A stretch of 64,000 bases of DNA. Origin: Myxococcus dinghuensis. GTDB taxonomy: Bacteria; Myxococcota; Myxococcia; Myxococcales; Myxococcaceae. The stretch covers positions 143,355-207,354 of the forward strand of contig NZ_JAKCFB010000015.1 of the NCBI RefSeq assembly GCF_024198235.1, given 5' to 3'. The position numbers and the translations under genes are program-made. This document shows, one piece after another, positions 1-8,089 of the stretch (position 1 is the stretch's first letter; every line of letters starts with the position of its first letter). Below the pieces are notes generated by a model. It saw only the letters and a list, made by a program, of their open reading frames with translations. It searched no databases and was not told where the DNA came from.

Positions 1-526
1 GGCGCAGACACGACTGCTCCGCCTCGATGATGCACGCGGTGCCGGGGCTTCCCAGCACGCGGGCCAGGGCGCTCGCCACCTCGCGCGCCAGGTCCTCCTG
101 GAGGATGAGCCGGTGCGCGAAGACGTCCACCAGCGCGGACAGCCGGCCGAAGCCCGCCATGCCCTTGCCCGGCACATAGGCGACGTGCGCCACGCCGGCC
201 ACGGGCAGCAGGTGGTGCGGGCACATCGAGTGGAAGCGCAGGTCCGTCACCACCACCAGCTCCCGGGACTCGCCTCGGGACGAGGAGGACGAGGTGAACG
301 TCCCGCCGAGGGCTTCCTCCGGGGTGACGGCATAACCGTCGAGGAACTCGCGGCACCACGCGTCCATCACGCGTTGAGGCGTGCCCCGCAGGTTCTCGTC
401 GTCCAACGGGAGACCGGCGGCGCGCAGGAAGTCCTCCACCGCCCGGGTCATGGCGATGGGGTCCGGCACGCTGACGGGCGGCGGTGGCGGCGGGGCGCGA
501 CGGGAGCGGGGCTTGGAGGGGCTCAC
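1..526 (-). CDS. folE: GTP cyclohydrolase I (FolE), C-terminus cut by window edge
   Basis: Converts GTP to 7,8-dihydroneopterin triphosphate, the first step of folate/pterin synthesis. 175 residues are visible from a GTG start preceded by AGGAG; the gene runs off the left edge. The motif CPHHLLP gives zinc ligands C102 and H105, and the third ligand is probably C173 near the visible end (EQSCLR, where the family usually has an H-x-C pattern). The core around VAYVPGKGMAGFGRL and FAHRLILQEDLAREVA matches the FolE fold. The first 25 residues are a Pro/Arg-rich extension before the conserved helix MTRAVEDFLRAAGL. The gene sits 28 bases after the Rieske gene on the same strand, so the two are probably cotranscribed. 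Family assignment is firm; the symbol is by family. Confidence 0.9.
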   Translation of the reverse strand, partial: MSPSKPRSRRAPPPPPPVSVPDPIAMTRAVEDFLRAAGLPLDDENLRGTPQRVMDAWCREFLDGYAVTPEEALGGTFTSSSSSRGESRELVVVTDLRFHSMCPHHLLPVAGVAHVAYVPGKGMAGFGRLSALVDVFAHRLILQEDLAREVASALARVLGSPGTACIIEAEQSCLR

Positions 527-554
527 GGGGCAGGGGCTCCTACGGAGAGACGGT

Positions 555-899
555 TCAGCGGCCGGCGACCCTAGCCGATGCCGCGACGAGGATCTCCTCG
601 CCACGCACACGGACGTCATGGATGCGAACCTGGACCCCTTCGCGCAGGGGGCAGCGCCCCGTGCGGACATCGAACGGCCAGGCATGCAGGGGGCAGTACA
701 GCAGGTGCCCGTCCAGATCCCCCTCCGACAAGGGGCCACCCCGGTGGGGACAGGACTCCTCCAACGCGTGGAGTCGCCCCTCGACCTGGATCAACACCAG
801 CCGGGTGCCGCCCACGTCCACGACGGCACGGCCGCGTGCGTCCAACGCATCGAGCCGAGCCACCGGAATGAAACCGTCGTCCGGTTGTCCTTGTCCCAT
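555..899 (-). CDS. Rieske [2Fe-2S] ferredoxin-like protein
   Basis: A 114-residue stand-alone Rieske domain, likely a soluble electron carrier or the small subunit of an oxygenase/reductase. The cluster motifs are both visible: C50-P-H52 and, after a normal spacing, C69-P-L-H72, with the typical LEESCPHRGGPLSEG and LLYCPLHAWPFDVRTG contexts. There is no signal peptide or membrane segment. The ATG at 899 is chosen because GGAG lies about 8 bases upstream and the Rieske fold begins at once; a longer in-frame extension upstream has no family similarity. It is followed 28 bases later by folE. NirD/HcaC-like small ferredoxins look the same, and no partner oxygenase is visible, so the redox partner is unknown. 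Confidence 0.85.
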   Translation of the reverse strand: MGQGQPDDGFIPVARLDALDARGRAVVDVGGTRLVLIQVEGRLHALEESCPHRGGPLSEGDLDGHLLYCPLHAWPFDVRTGRCPLREGVQVRIHDVRVRGEEILVAASARVAGR

Positions 900-998
900 T
901 CGCGCTGGCTCCAACGGCTCCGAGGACCGGGGACATCCCGGTGAATGCCGGGCGGATTGCATGCGTCCCCCGGTCGTGTCACACCGTGATAGCCTGCC

Positions 999-1027
999 TT
1001 GACTCCGCCGGGTGCCGTCAGTAGAGC
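999..1027 (+). promoter_or_regulatory. Candidate sigma-70-type promoter of the zinc-uptake operon
   Basis: TTGACT at 999-1004 and TAGAGC at 1022-1027 are separated by 17 bases, ending 22 bases before the first ATG of the operon. The -35 is good and the -10 is weak (3 of 6). No AT-rich Zur-like palindrome is obvious beside it. Confidence 0.3.
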
Positions 1028-1049
1028 ACTCGGGTCCCATCCGCCGACA

Positions 1050-1475
1050 ATGACCTCGCGCGCCCACAGCCTCGTCCGTAGCACCGCGACGTTGCTGGTC
1101 GTGCTGTGGGCATTGCAGCCGGTGGGAGACCTGCTCCACCTGCGGGACGCGCACGCGCACCGGTTCTGTCCGGAGCACCAGACCTTCGAGGAGACGGCGC
1201 GAGGGACCAGCTCCATCCAGGCGAGGCTGGTTCCGAAGCGCACCGTGCAGGTGTCCGCCCTGCCCGCCTCGGGCACGGACCCGGTGAAGTCGACCCACGA
1301 GAAGTGCCCGCTGCTGACGTCCAGCACGCGGGAGCCGCTCGCGTTCGGCGCCCCGGTGTCCTGGGCGGTGGAGTGGCTCGTGGAGAGCCGCCCCGCGACC
1401 GCGCCGCCCCGCGTCCGCCCTCCCCTCTCCGTCCTCGACACCGCTCCCAAGGCCTCACCGCCCGCGCACGCCTGA
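1050..1475 (+). CDS. Small secreted/membrane protein with C-terminal PKASPP motif
   Basis: A 141-residue protein, first in the zinc-uptake operon. The N-terminus has a hydrophobic stretch (ATLLVVLWALQPVGDLLHL) consistent with a signal peptide or anchor, followed by His/Cys residues (HLRDAHAHRFCPEHQ and later HEKCPL) that could bind metal. The C-terminus reads LDTAPKASPPAHA. A protein of similar size and plan at 12517-12957 ends HLAPKASPPRA, so the two look like members of one family; otherwise their sequences are divergent. I do not recognise a named domain. The ATG at 1050 is chosen because the hydrophobic segment follows directly; an in-frame TTG 51 bases earlier is possible. A role in periplasmic metal handling is inferred only from position and His content. 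Confidence 0.6.
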   Translation: MTSRAHSLVRSTATLLVVLWALQPVGDLLHLRDAHAHRFCPEHQTFEETARGTSSIQARLVPKRTVQVSALPASGTDPVKSTHEKCPLLTSSTREPLAFGAPVSWAVEWLVESRPATAPPRVRPPLSVLDTAPKASPPAHA

Positions 1476-1555
1476 AGTCGCGTCCGGCAGGTGCTGTCTC
1501 GCCATTGGGAGTGGACGTGCGCGCACGCGTGCGTCCGGTTTCGAGGAGTCATCCG

Positions 1556-2917
1556 GTGTCATCCGTCTCACGTCGTCTTCACGGCGCGCTCGTCGCCGTG
1601 TCCATCGCAGCGTTGTTGTCCGCGGCCAACGCCGTGGCCCAGGAATCCCCCCCGCCCCCTCCATCCCATGCCGGGAGCGATACACCCGACGCGGGCGCGG
1701 ATGCGGGCGCCTCCGAAGTCCCTCCGGGCCTCACGGCCGAGGAGATGGCGGAGATCCAGAAGGCGTTCGGAGGAGACACCCAGCAGGGGGTTCCCTCCAG
1801 CACGTCGGCCGCGCCGGACGGGAAGCCCGGTGGCGCGCTGCCGCTGTCCATCCCCGGCGCGGGCAGCGGCACCAACTTCCTGGACCTGAGCTTCATCCTC
1901 GACATCGCCGCGGCGGGCTTCTCCTCCAAGGAGCCCCTCCAGGGCGGCGCGCACGACCCGACGCGCAACGGCTTCAACCTCCAGCAGCTCGAGTTGTCCA
2001 TCGGGTCGGTGGTGGACCCGTACTTCCGCTTCGACGCGAACATCGTCTACAGCCAGTTCGGCGTCGAAATCGAGGAGGCCTACGGCACCACGCTCGCGCT
2101 GCCGCACAGCCTCCAGGTACGCGCGGGCCAGTTCCTCACGCGCTTCGGGCGCATGAACGCCACGCACCCGCACTCGTGGGACTTCGTGGATCAGCCCTTC
2201 GCGTTCAGCCGCGTCTTCGGCGCGGAAGGCAACCGCGGGCTGGGCGTGGAGCTGTCCTGGCTCACGCCGCTGCCGTGGTTCGTGGAGGTCACGGGCAGCG
2301 CCACGGACGCGACCGGCGAGGCCACCGCGCGCAGCTTCCTGGGCGCGTCGGGCGACCGGGTGCTGTCGCCCCTGGACCTCCAGCTCACCGGCGTGGTGAA
2401 GCAGTTCTTCCCCCTGTCGGATGACCTGTCCCTGATGTGGGGCCTGTCCGCGGCCACCGGGCCCAACCCCACCGGCTACCGCAACCGTACGGACATCTAC
2501 GGCACGGACCTGTACCTGCGCTACCGCCCCATCACCGAGGCGAGCGACACGCTGCTGACGTTCCAGGTGGAGGCCCTCTACCGGCGGCGCCAGGTGCCCG
2601 ACGACGTCCTGACGGACTACAACGGCTACGCCCAGCTCGCGTGGCGCTTCTCGCAGCGCTGGGCCACCGCGGCGCGCTACGAGCTGGGCACCGCCGCGCA
2701 CGGCAAGGGTGGCGAGGTGGTGACGGATCCGCTCGACCCCGAGTGGACCCAGAACCGCAACCGCGTCTCCGCCAACCTCACCTACTGGCCCACCGAGTTC
2801 TCGCGCCTGCGCCTGCAGGCCGCGCGGGACCGGGCGGGTTGGCGCGACGAGGCGGACTACTCCGTCTTCCTGGCGCTCGAGCTGGTGACGGGCGCCCACG
2901 GCGCCCATGCGTTCTGA
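1556..2917 (+). CDS. Outer-membrane beta-barrel (porin-like) of the zinc-uptake operon
   Basis: A 453-residue protein with a signal peptide (hydrophobic core ALVAVSIAALLSAANAVAQ), a Pro/Asp-rich linker to about residue 100, then a barrel of alternating strands (for example NFLDLSFILDIAAAGF, FNLQQLELSIGSVVDPYFRFDANIVYSQFG) ending in an aromatic-bounded strand and AF at the C-terminus. This resembles the zinc-regulated outer-membrane proteins found beside ZnuABC in proteobacteria; no TonB box or plug domain is evident. The GTG at 1556 is chosen because GAGGAG lies 7 bases upstream and the signal peptide begins right after it. It overlaps no neighbour and is followed 25 bases later by znuA. Zinc as the substrate is inferred from context. 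Confidence 0.75.
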   Translation: MSSVSRRLHGALVAVSIAALLSAANAVAQESPPPPPSHAGSDTPDAGADAGASEVPPGLTAEEMAEIQKAFGGDTQQGVPSSTSAAPDGKPGGALPLSIPGAGSGTNFLDLSFILDIAAAGFSSKEPLQGGAHDPTRNGFNLQQLELSIGSVVDPYFRFDANIVYSQFGVEIEEAYGTTLALPHSLQVRAGQFLTRFGRMNATHPHSWDFVDQPFAFSRVFGAEGNRGLGVELSWLTPLPWFVEVTGSATDATGEATARSFLGASGDRVLSPLDLQLTGVVKQFFPLSDDLSLMWGLSAATGPNPTGYRNRTDIYGTDLYLRYRPITEASDTLLTFQVEALYRRRQVPDDVLTDYNGYAQLAWRFSQRWATAARYELGTAAHGKGGEVVTDPLDPEWTQNRNRVSANLTYWPTEFSRLRLQAARDRAGWRDEADYSVFLALELVTGAHGAHAF

Positions 2918-2942
2918 ACCTCTTTCCCGGGAGAACCTCCCC

Positions 2943-3869
2943 ATGCGTCACCTCCACTTCGTCGCGGCGATGTGCGCCGCCCTCTGCCTCCTCGCCGCCG
3001 CTCCCGCGCGCGCGGCCGTCAATGTCGTCACCACCGTCCCGGACCTCGCCGCGCTCGCCAAGGCGGTGGGCGGCGAGTACGTCGACGTGCAGTCCATGGC
3101 CCTGGGAAGCCAGGACCCGCACCGCGTGGATGCCAAGCCCAGCCTCGCGCTCGCGCTCAACCGCGCGGACCTGCTCATCAGCGTGGGGTTGGACCTGGAG
3201 ATCGGCTGGCTGCCCAACCTGCTCACCGGCTCGCGCAACCCGCGCATCCAGATGGGCAGCCCGGGCTACCTCAACGCGTCGCAGTTCGTCCGCGTCCTGG
3301 AGATTCCCCCTGGAAAGGTGGACCGCAGCGAGGGCGACGTCCACCCGGGCGGCAACCCACACTACCTCTATGACCCGCGCCAGGGCGCGGCCGTGGCCCG
3401 GGGCATCGCGGAGCGACTGGCCCAGCTCGACGCGAAGCACGCGGCGGACTACCGCGCCAACGCCGCGAAGCTGACGGCGGAGATCGACAAGGCCCGCGAG
3501 GACTGGGAGAAGCGGCTCACGGGCCTGCGCGGCGCGCCCGTCATCGCGTTCCACAAGACGACGGCCTACCTGGCGGACTGGCTGGGCTTCGAGCCCATCG
3601 CCTTCCTCGAGCCCAAGCCGGGCATCCCGCCCAACCCGTCCCATGTCGCCGGCGTGCTCGTCCTCGCGCGGCAGCGCAAGGCGCGCATGGTGCTCATCGA
3701 GAGCTACTACAACGACCGCGAGGCGAAGATGCTCGCCAACATGATTCCGGCCCCGCTCGCCACGCTGCACGGGGGCACGGACTTCCGCGCGGGTGAGACG
3801 TACATCCAGCACATCAACGAAATGGTCGGCGCGCTCGAGAAGGGCCTCGCCGGCTCCAAGGGGGGGTGA
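2943..3869 (+). CDS. znuA: Zinc/manganese ABC transporter substrate-binding protein (ZnuA family)
   Basis: Periplasmic cluster A-I binding protein (308 residues) delivering a divalent metal to ZnuBC. It has a Sec signal peptide (cleavage near ARA-AVNVV) and the family core TVPDLAALAKAVGG. Candidate metal ligands are H60 in SQDPHRVDAKPS, H140 in GGNPHYLYDP, H204 in IAFHKTTAY and an acidic residue near E253 (LIESYYNDRE). The flexible His-rich loop of many ZnuA proteins is missing, so zinc versus manganese cannot be settled from this gene alone. The ATG at 2943 has GGGAG 8 to 9 bases upstream and begins the signal peptide. The gene is third in a plus-strand operon, and the lipoprotein gene starts only 3 bases after its stop. 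Confidence 0.88.
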   Translation: MRHLHFVAAMCAALCLLAAAPARAAVNVVTTVPDLAALAKAVGGEYVDVQSMALGSQDPHRVDAKPSLALALNRADLLISVGLDLEIGWLPNLLTGSRNPRIQMGSPGYLNASQFVRVLEIPPGKVDRSEGDVHPGGNPHYLYDPRQGAAVARGIAERLAQLDAKHAADYRANAAKLTAEIDKAREDWEKRLTGLRGAPVIAFHKTTAYLADWLGFEPIAFLEPKPGIPPNPSHVAGVLVLARQRKARMVLIESYYNDREAKMLANMIPAPLATLHGGTDFRAGETYIQHINEMVGALEKGLAGSKGG

Positions 3870-3872
3870 GTC

Positions 3873-4733
3873 ATGAAGACACGACTGCTGCTTCCCCTGA
3901 TGTTGCTGTCCGGTTGCGCGCTGGACTCGGGTGAGGGCTTCGCCGTGCTGGAGCCCACCGTCCAGGCCCGTTATGCCCCCACCCAGGACCGGCAGACGGG
4001 CGACGGGTTCCAACGCCTCTCCTCCGACTTCCAGGTGCGGCTGGACAACGCCGCGCTGGGCGTGTCCCACGTGGAGCTGCTCGGCGGCGCGGGCACCAGC
4101 GGCCCCACCACCTTCGACCCGGCCAACCCGCCTCCGGGCTACAGCCTGTGCCACAACGGCCACTGCCACCGCTCCGACGGCGCGCTCGTGGACTACGCGG
4201 ACATCGAGGCGGAGCTGAATGGCGGCGGCGGCTCCGGTGCGTCGCTGGTCGCCGCGCTGCACGTCGACGGAGAGCTGGACCTGGTCTCCTCCGAGCCAGT
4301 GGCCGTGGAGTGCGAGCCCGACTGCGAGCTGCCCCGCACCACCCTCACCCGCGGCGTCTGGGAGGTCACCACCGTGAAGCTGGAGGGGCAGGTCCGCGAC
4401 GCCCGCGTCCCGGCCCGCATCCTCGCGCGGGCCTTCCGGCTGTCCCTCACGTCGACAGGTGGCGGCGGAGGACACGAAGAGGAGGCGTTGTTCACCGTGA
4501 CGGGCGCGGTGGACGTGCCCTCGGACCGCGAGCACGAGCCCCGCGTCAAGCTGGCGCTGTCGCTCCCCGTCCCCTCCTCCATCTTCGACGCGGTGGACTG
4601 GTCCACCGTGGTCGTGGACGCGGACGGCGTGGCGGACCTGGGGGACAGCCGCAACGAGGCGGCACGGAAGGGAGTGCTCGACGCGCTCGCGGACCTGACA
4701 CCCCAGGCGGAGGTGCGACGTGAAAACCGATGA
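3873..4733 (+). CDS. Lipoprotein with CHNGHCH motif inside the zinc-uptake operon
   Basis: A 286-residue lipoprotein: lipobox LLSGC with the lipidated cysteine at C15. The striking feature is residues 93-99, CHNGHCH, a dense Cys/His cluster typical of metal binding, set in YSLCHNGHCHRSDGALVDY. A second Cys pair follows (ECEPDCELP), and there is a GGGGGHEEE stretch near residue 205. It lies between znuA and znuC, and its stop overlaps the znuC start by 14 bases, so cotranslation with the transporter is likely. I know no named family for it. A periplasmic zinc chaperone or sensor role is inferred from the motif and operon position. The start has a strong purine-rich GGGGGGTGAG just upstream. 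Confidence 0.75.
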   Translation: MKTRLLLPLMLLSGCALDSGEGFAVLEPTVQARYAPTQDRQTGDGFQRLSSDFQVRLDNAALGVSHVELLGGAGTSGPTTFDPANPPPGYSLCHNGHCHRSDGALVDYADIEAELNGGGGSGASLVAALHVDGELDLVSSEPVAVECEPDCELPRTTLTRGVWEVTTVKLEGQVRDARVPARILARAFRLSLTSTGGGGGHEEEALFTVTGAVDVPSDREHEPRVKLALSLPVPSSIFDAVDWSTVVVDADGVADLGDSRNEAARKGVLDALADLTPQAEVRRENR

Positions 4734-5541
4734 GCCCGTTTCGAGCGGAGAGGCCCCCCACGAGGTCCCGCCCACCTTCACCCTGGGCGAGCCGCTGCTC
4801 ACCTGCACCGGGCTGGTCATCGGGTACAACGACAAGGCCATGTTGCCGCCCATCGACATGGTCATCCGTCGCGGCCAGTTCATCGCGGTGGTGGGCCGCA
4901 ACGGCTCCGGCAAGAGCACCTGGTTCAAGACGCTGCTGGGGATGATCTCCCCGGTCTCCGGCAGCATCACCCGCAGCCACCCGGAGATGCGCAGCGCCTA
5001 TGTGCCGCAGACGTCCGGCATCGACTCGCTGCTGCCGCTGCGCGCCCGCGAGCTGACGGCCTGGGGACGGCTGCGGGGGTGGAGCTTCCTGTGGCCGTTC
5101 GCGAAGAAGGTGGATCGCGACGCGGTGGAGGGCGCGCTGGAGACGGCGGGCGCGAAGGCCATCGCCGCTCGGCCGTACCGCGAGTTGTCCGAGGGCCAGA
5201 AGCAGCGCACGCTCCTGGCCCGGCTCATCGCCACCGAGGCGGACCTGGTGCTGCTCGACGAGCCCACCGCCGCGATGGACGCGGTGGCCGAGCGCGAGAC
5301 GATGCAGCGGTTGTGCTCGCTCGCGCGACAGCGGGGCCTGGGCGTGGTGGTGGTGTGCCACGACCTGGAGGTCGCCGCCGAACACGCGGACGTGCTGCTC
5401 TTCGTGGACCGGGAGACCTCCGCGTTCGTCGTGGGCGACGCGCGCACCGTGTTCTGTCATCCCGCCTTCCGCCGCCAATACGGCGACGAGTACTGCCACC
5501 GCGCCCCCGAGGGTCCTCATCGTGGAAACGACGCTCGCTGA
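4720..5541 (+). CDS. znuC: Zinc/manganese ABC transporter ATP-binding protein (ZnuC family)
   Basis: The 273-residue cytoplasmic ATPase of the metal importer. Walker A is GRNGSGKST at 59-67, the Q-loop glutamine is Q97 (VPQTSG), the signature is LSEGQ at 156-160, Walker B is DLVLLDE at 175-181 and the H-loop is H214 (VCHD). The GTG start at 4720 lies inside the end of the lipoprotein gene with GGCGGAGG upstream. The first 25 residues are an unconserved extension. The 3' end overlaps znuB by 20 bases. The C-terminus contains CHPAFRRQYGDEYCH, where two Cys-His groups might sense metal; that is speculation. Confidence 0.9.
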   Translation: MKTDEPVSSGEAPHEVPPTFTLGEPLLTCTGLVIGYNDKAMLPPIDMVIRRGQFIAVVGRNGSGKSTWFKTLLGMISPVSGSITRSHPEMRSAYVPQTSGIDSLLPLRARELTAWGRLRGWSFLWPFAKKVDRDAVEGALETAGAKAIAARPYRELSEGQKQRTLLARLIATEADLVLLDEPTAAMDAVAERETMQRLCSLARQRGLGVVVVCHDLEVAAEHADVLLFVDRETSAFVVGDARTVFCHPAFRRQYGDEYCHRAPEGPHRGNDAR

Positions 5542-6394
5542 ACCAACCCAGTGGCAACAGTTCGTCGCGGGCTTCGAGCTGTTCCGGGACCCGCTGCTGT
5601 GCGCGCTGCTGGCCGGTGGCGTGCTCGGCTTCCTGAGCGTCTACGTGGTGCTGCGGCGCATGGTGTTCGTCAGCGCCGCGGTGGCCCAGTCCGCGGGCCT
5701 GGGCGTCGCGGTGGCCTTCTATGCGGGCATCCACCTGGGCTTCGAGGTGGAGCCTGTGGTGGGCGCCACGGCGCTCGCGCTGGTCGCGACGATGCTGCTG
5801 ATGATGGACCCCAGCCGGTTGAGGCTCACGCGGGAGAGCCTGCTCGGCCTGGCCTATGCGCTGTCGGGCGGCGCGGCGGTGCTCGTCGGAGATCGCATCG
5901 CGCAGGAGTCCCACGACATCCAGGGCATCCTCTTCGGCACCGCCGTGCTCGTCACCCCCGAGCAGCTCCGCACGGTGGCCATCGCCAGCGTCGTGGTGAT
6001 GCTCATCCATCTGTGGTGGTACCGGGGCATCACCTTCGCCAGCTTCGACCGCATCGGTGCGCTGGTGCAGGGCCTGCCCGTGCGACTGCTGGACGGCGTG
6101 CTGATGGTGTCCATCGGCGTCATGGTGGGCGTGTGCGCCCGGGCGCTGGGCGCGTTGCCGGTGTTCGCCTTCTCGACGCTGTCGGCCATCGCCGCGCTGA
6201 TGCTCGACCTGCGGCTGCCGTGGACGTTCCTCGTCGCCACCCTGGCGGGCATCATCTCCGGCGTGGGCGGCTACATGTTCGCCTACTTCTTCGACTTCCC
6301 CGTGGGTGGGTCGCAGACGGTGCTGGCGGCGGCGCTGGTGGGCGTGGGCATGGCGATTCGCTTCCTCATCCAACTCATCCAGCGCGCGCGCTGA
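5522..6394 (+). CDS. znuB: Zinc/manganese ABC transporter permease (ZnuB family)
   Basis: A 290-residue polytopic inner-membrane permease of the ABC-3 family with about eight hydrophobic segments, beginning LCALLAGGVLGFLSVYVVLRR and ending VLAAALVGVGMAIRFLIQLI. The family signature region around ALSGGAAVLVGDRI...DIQGILFGTAVLV is clear. The GTG start at 5522 overlaps znuC by 20 bases, with GAGGG about 8 bases upstream. It is the last gene of the operon and is followed by a perfect 9-bp hairpin at 6432-6452. Confidence 0.9.
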   Translation: METTLAEPTQWQQFVAGFELFRDPLLCALLAGGVLGFLSVYVVLRRMVFVSAAVAQSAGLGVAVAFYAGIHLGFEVEPVVGATALALVATMLLMMDPSRLRLTRESLLGLAYALSGGAAVLVGDRIAQESHDIQGILFGTAVLVTPEQLRTVAIASVVVMLIHLWWYRGITFASFDRIGALVQGLPVRLLDGVLMVSIGVMVGVCARALGALPVFAFSTLSAIAALMLDLRLPWTFLVATLAGIISGVGGYMFAYFFDFPVGGSQTVLAAALVGVGMAIRFLIQLIQRAR

Positions 6395-6431
6395 GAGGAA
6401 CCCTCGGCCGGGCGATATGCACTCTTGGTGC

Positions 6432-6452
6432 GGGACGTTTCAAAAACGTCCC
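6432..6452 (+). terminator. Perfect 9-bp hairpin after znuB
   Basis: GGGACGTTT (6432-6440), loop CAA, AAACGTCCC (6444-6452). It lies 37 bases after the znuB stop and is followed by C-rich rather than T-rich sequence, so it is a terminator-like hairpin without a U tract. It could also protect the mRNA 3' end. Confidence 0.45.
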
Positions 6453-6568
6453 CCCTCCATGGAGCCTCGATGCGCTCGCGACCACGTGGTCCCTCTGGTG
6501 AAGCCAGGCGTCTCCTCGTTCCGGACGAGTCCCGCGTCCACCGTCTGGCCCGCATGCGGGCCAGGGGT

Positions 6569-8086
6569 ATGCGCCGCGGAGAGGTGCAGTGTCCACGGGG
6601 AGCGGTGACCTGGGGGATGGCCCTGTTGGCGGCGACGCTCGTGGCGTGCGCCCACTCGGGCCGCTCCGCCTCGGCGGACGAGCGCCCCCAGTTCGAACAT
6701 GTGTTCCAGAAGCCACTCGCCGAGGCCCTTCAGGTCACCCGGGAGGTGCTCGAATCCCACGGCCACCAGTTCGAGCCGACGGAGGACCCCGCCCAGCTCC
6801 TCACCACCTGGCAGTACCCCATCGGCGTCGGCACCGGGAACAACCACTTCACGCGCTATCTGGTGACCGGCATCTCGGTGGGGCCACGCCAGTCGGTCGT
6901 CCGCATCTTCCGCATGGCGTTCGACACCGCGGGGAACGACGCCAGCAAACAGAACGTCTGGTGGAAGATGTACCGCGAACGCGCCGAGTCGGCGGCGCTG
7001 CCGGACCTCACCCCCGCGACCTATGCCAGGAACCGTGGCGAGACGCAGAGCGAGATGCGCGCGAACCTGCGAGGCACCCGCGACCTGGAGCTGGAGCGGG
7101 AGCTGACGCTGCGCCTGGAGTCCGGCCCCTCCATCGAGGTCGTGAGCGGCAACATCGCCCCAGAGGCACGTCCCCCAGAAGCCGTGCGGCCGGCGGACTT
7201 CTACCTGGACCGCTGGAAGGACGTGGCGGCCACGGACACGAAGCCCTGTGGTGACGCGGTGCGCGGGGCGGAGCGGCTCGCGCGCACGGGACTGACGCTG
7301 GTCATCGGCGAGCAACTGGGCAGCCACGAAGCGCCCCAGGTGGTGGGGAACCTCGTGTGCCAGTTGGCCGAGACGTCCCTCCCCGTGGTGCTGGGCTTGT
7401 CGCTTCCCCAATCCGAGCAGGAGCGGGTGGACCGTTACCTGGCCAGCCCGGGCGCGCCCACGGACCAGGACGCGCTGCTGGAGGGGCGCTTCTGGCATCG
7501 CCCCTATCAGGACGGTCGCAGCAGTCGCGCCATCCTCGACCTCATCGACCGCGTGCGCGCCATGCGGCTCGCGGGGCTTCCCGTGTCACTGGTGGCCTAC
7601 GACACCAACCTGGCCCGGGGCAGCGAACGGGACGAGCAACTGGCCCAGGTCTGGAAGAAGCGGCGGTCGGCGCATCCCGACGAGGTGCAGCTCATCCTCG
7701 CAGGCAACGCGCATACCCGCACCACCACCGGCACCGAGTGGGACCGGGACTTCACGCCCATGGCCCATCACCTGAAGGGGAGCGACCTCGTGGTGCTGGA
7801 GCTCAGCTATGCCCAGGGGACGCGCTGGGGTTGCGACCTGAATCGCGCCGGACAACTGACCTGTGGCGTCATCGGTGCGACGCCCTTCGGACGCGCCGCC
7901 GCCCTCCCCGGCCAGACGCCCTACATCACCTGGTTCGAAACGCCCTCGGCCGAAGGCAGCCACGGCCTGTTGTACGTGGGCGCCTTGTCCCCCTCGTTGC
8001 CGGCCACGTCCCCGCACAAGGTGGCTCCGCCGCCCTCGAGCATCCCTCAGCCCCCGCCTCCGAACGGACTGCCGCCCGTGTTCTAG
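6569..8086 (+). CDS. Lipoprotein with C-terminal ChaN/EreA-like domain
   Basis: 505 residues beginning with a lipoprotein signal (ATLVAC, lipidated C27). Residues about 40-215 form an alpha/beta region (FEHVFQKPLAEALQVTREVL, LLTTWQYPIG) recalling small outer-membrane lipoprotein domains. Residues about 225-440 resemble the ChaN/EreA/Tiki superfamily: TLVIGEQLGSHEAPQ near 243-257 and LILAGNAHTRT near 373-383, the two motifs that carry the GE...H and GN.H residues. The C-terminus is Pro-rich. ChaN binds haem and EreA hydrolyses macrolide lactones; which applies here is unknown. The ATG at 6569 is chosen for its short distance to the signal peptide and the upstream AGGGG; several in-frame alternatives exist up to 6425. 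It converges with the hydrolase gene, leaving a 3-base gap. Confidence 0.65.
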   Translation: MRRGEVQCPRGAVTWGMALLAATLVACAHSGRSASADERPQFEHVFQKPLAEALQVTREVLESHGHQFEPTEDPAQLLTTWQYPIGVGTGNNHFTRYLVTGISVGPRQSVVRIFRMAFDTAGNDASKQNVWWKMYRERAESAALPDLTPATYARNRGETQSEMRANLRGTRDLELERELTLRLESGPSIEVVSGNIAPEARPPEAVRPADFYLDRWKDVAATDTKPCGDAVRGAERLARTGLTLVIGEQLGSHEAPQVVGNLVCQLAETSLPVVLGLSLPQSEQERVDRYLASPGAPTDQDALLEGRFWHRPYQDGRSSRAILDLIDRVRAMRLAGLPVSLVAYDTNLARGSERDEQLAQVWKKRRSAHPDEVQLILAGNAHTRTTTGTEWDRDFTPMAHHLKGSDLVVLELSYAQGTRWGCDLNRAGQLTCGVIGATPFGRAAALPGQTPYITWFETPSAEGSHGLLYVGALSPSLPATSPHKVAPPPSSIPQPPPPNGLPPVF

Positions 8087-8089
8087 GCG

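Noticed and set aside
2778..4970. A 730-codon minus-strand open frame across the znu genes
   Set aside because: Antisense to firm ZnuA and lipoprotein genes; no recognisable motif.
6444..6452. Shared AAACGTCCC in the znuB hairpin and at 17327-17335 as a common operator
   Set aside because: Only nine bases shared, ending in C runs common in this genome, and the contexts differ (hairpin after a gene versus intergenic repeat).
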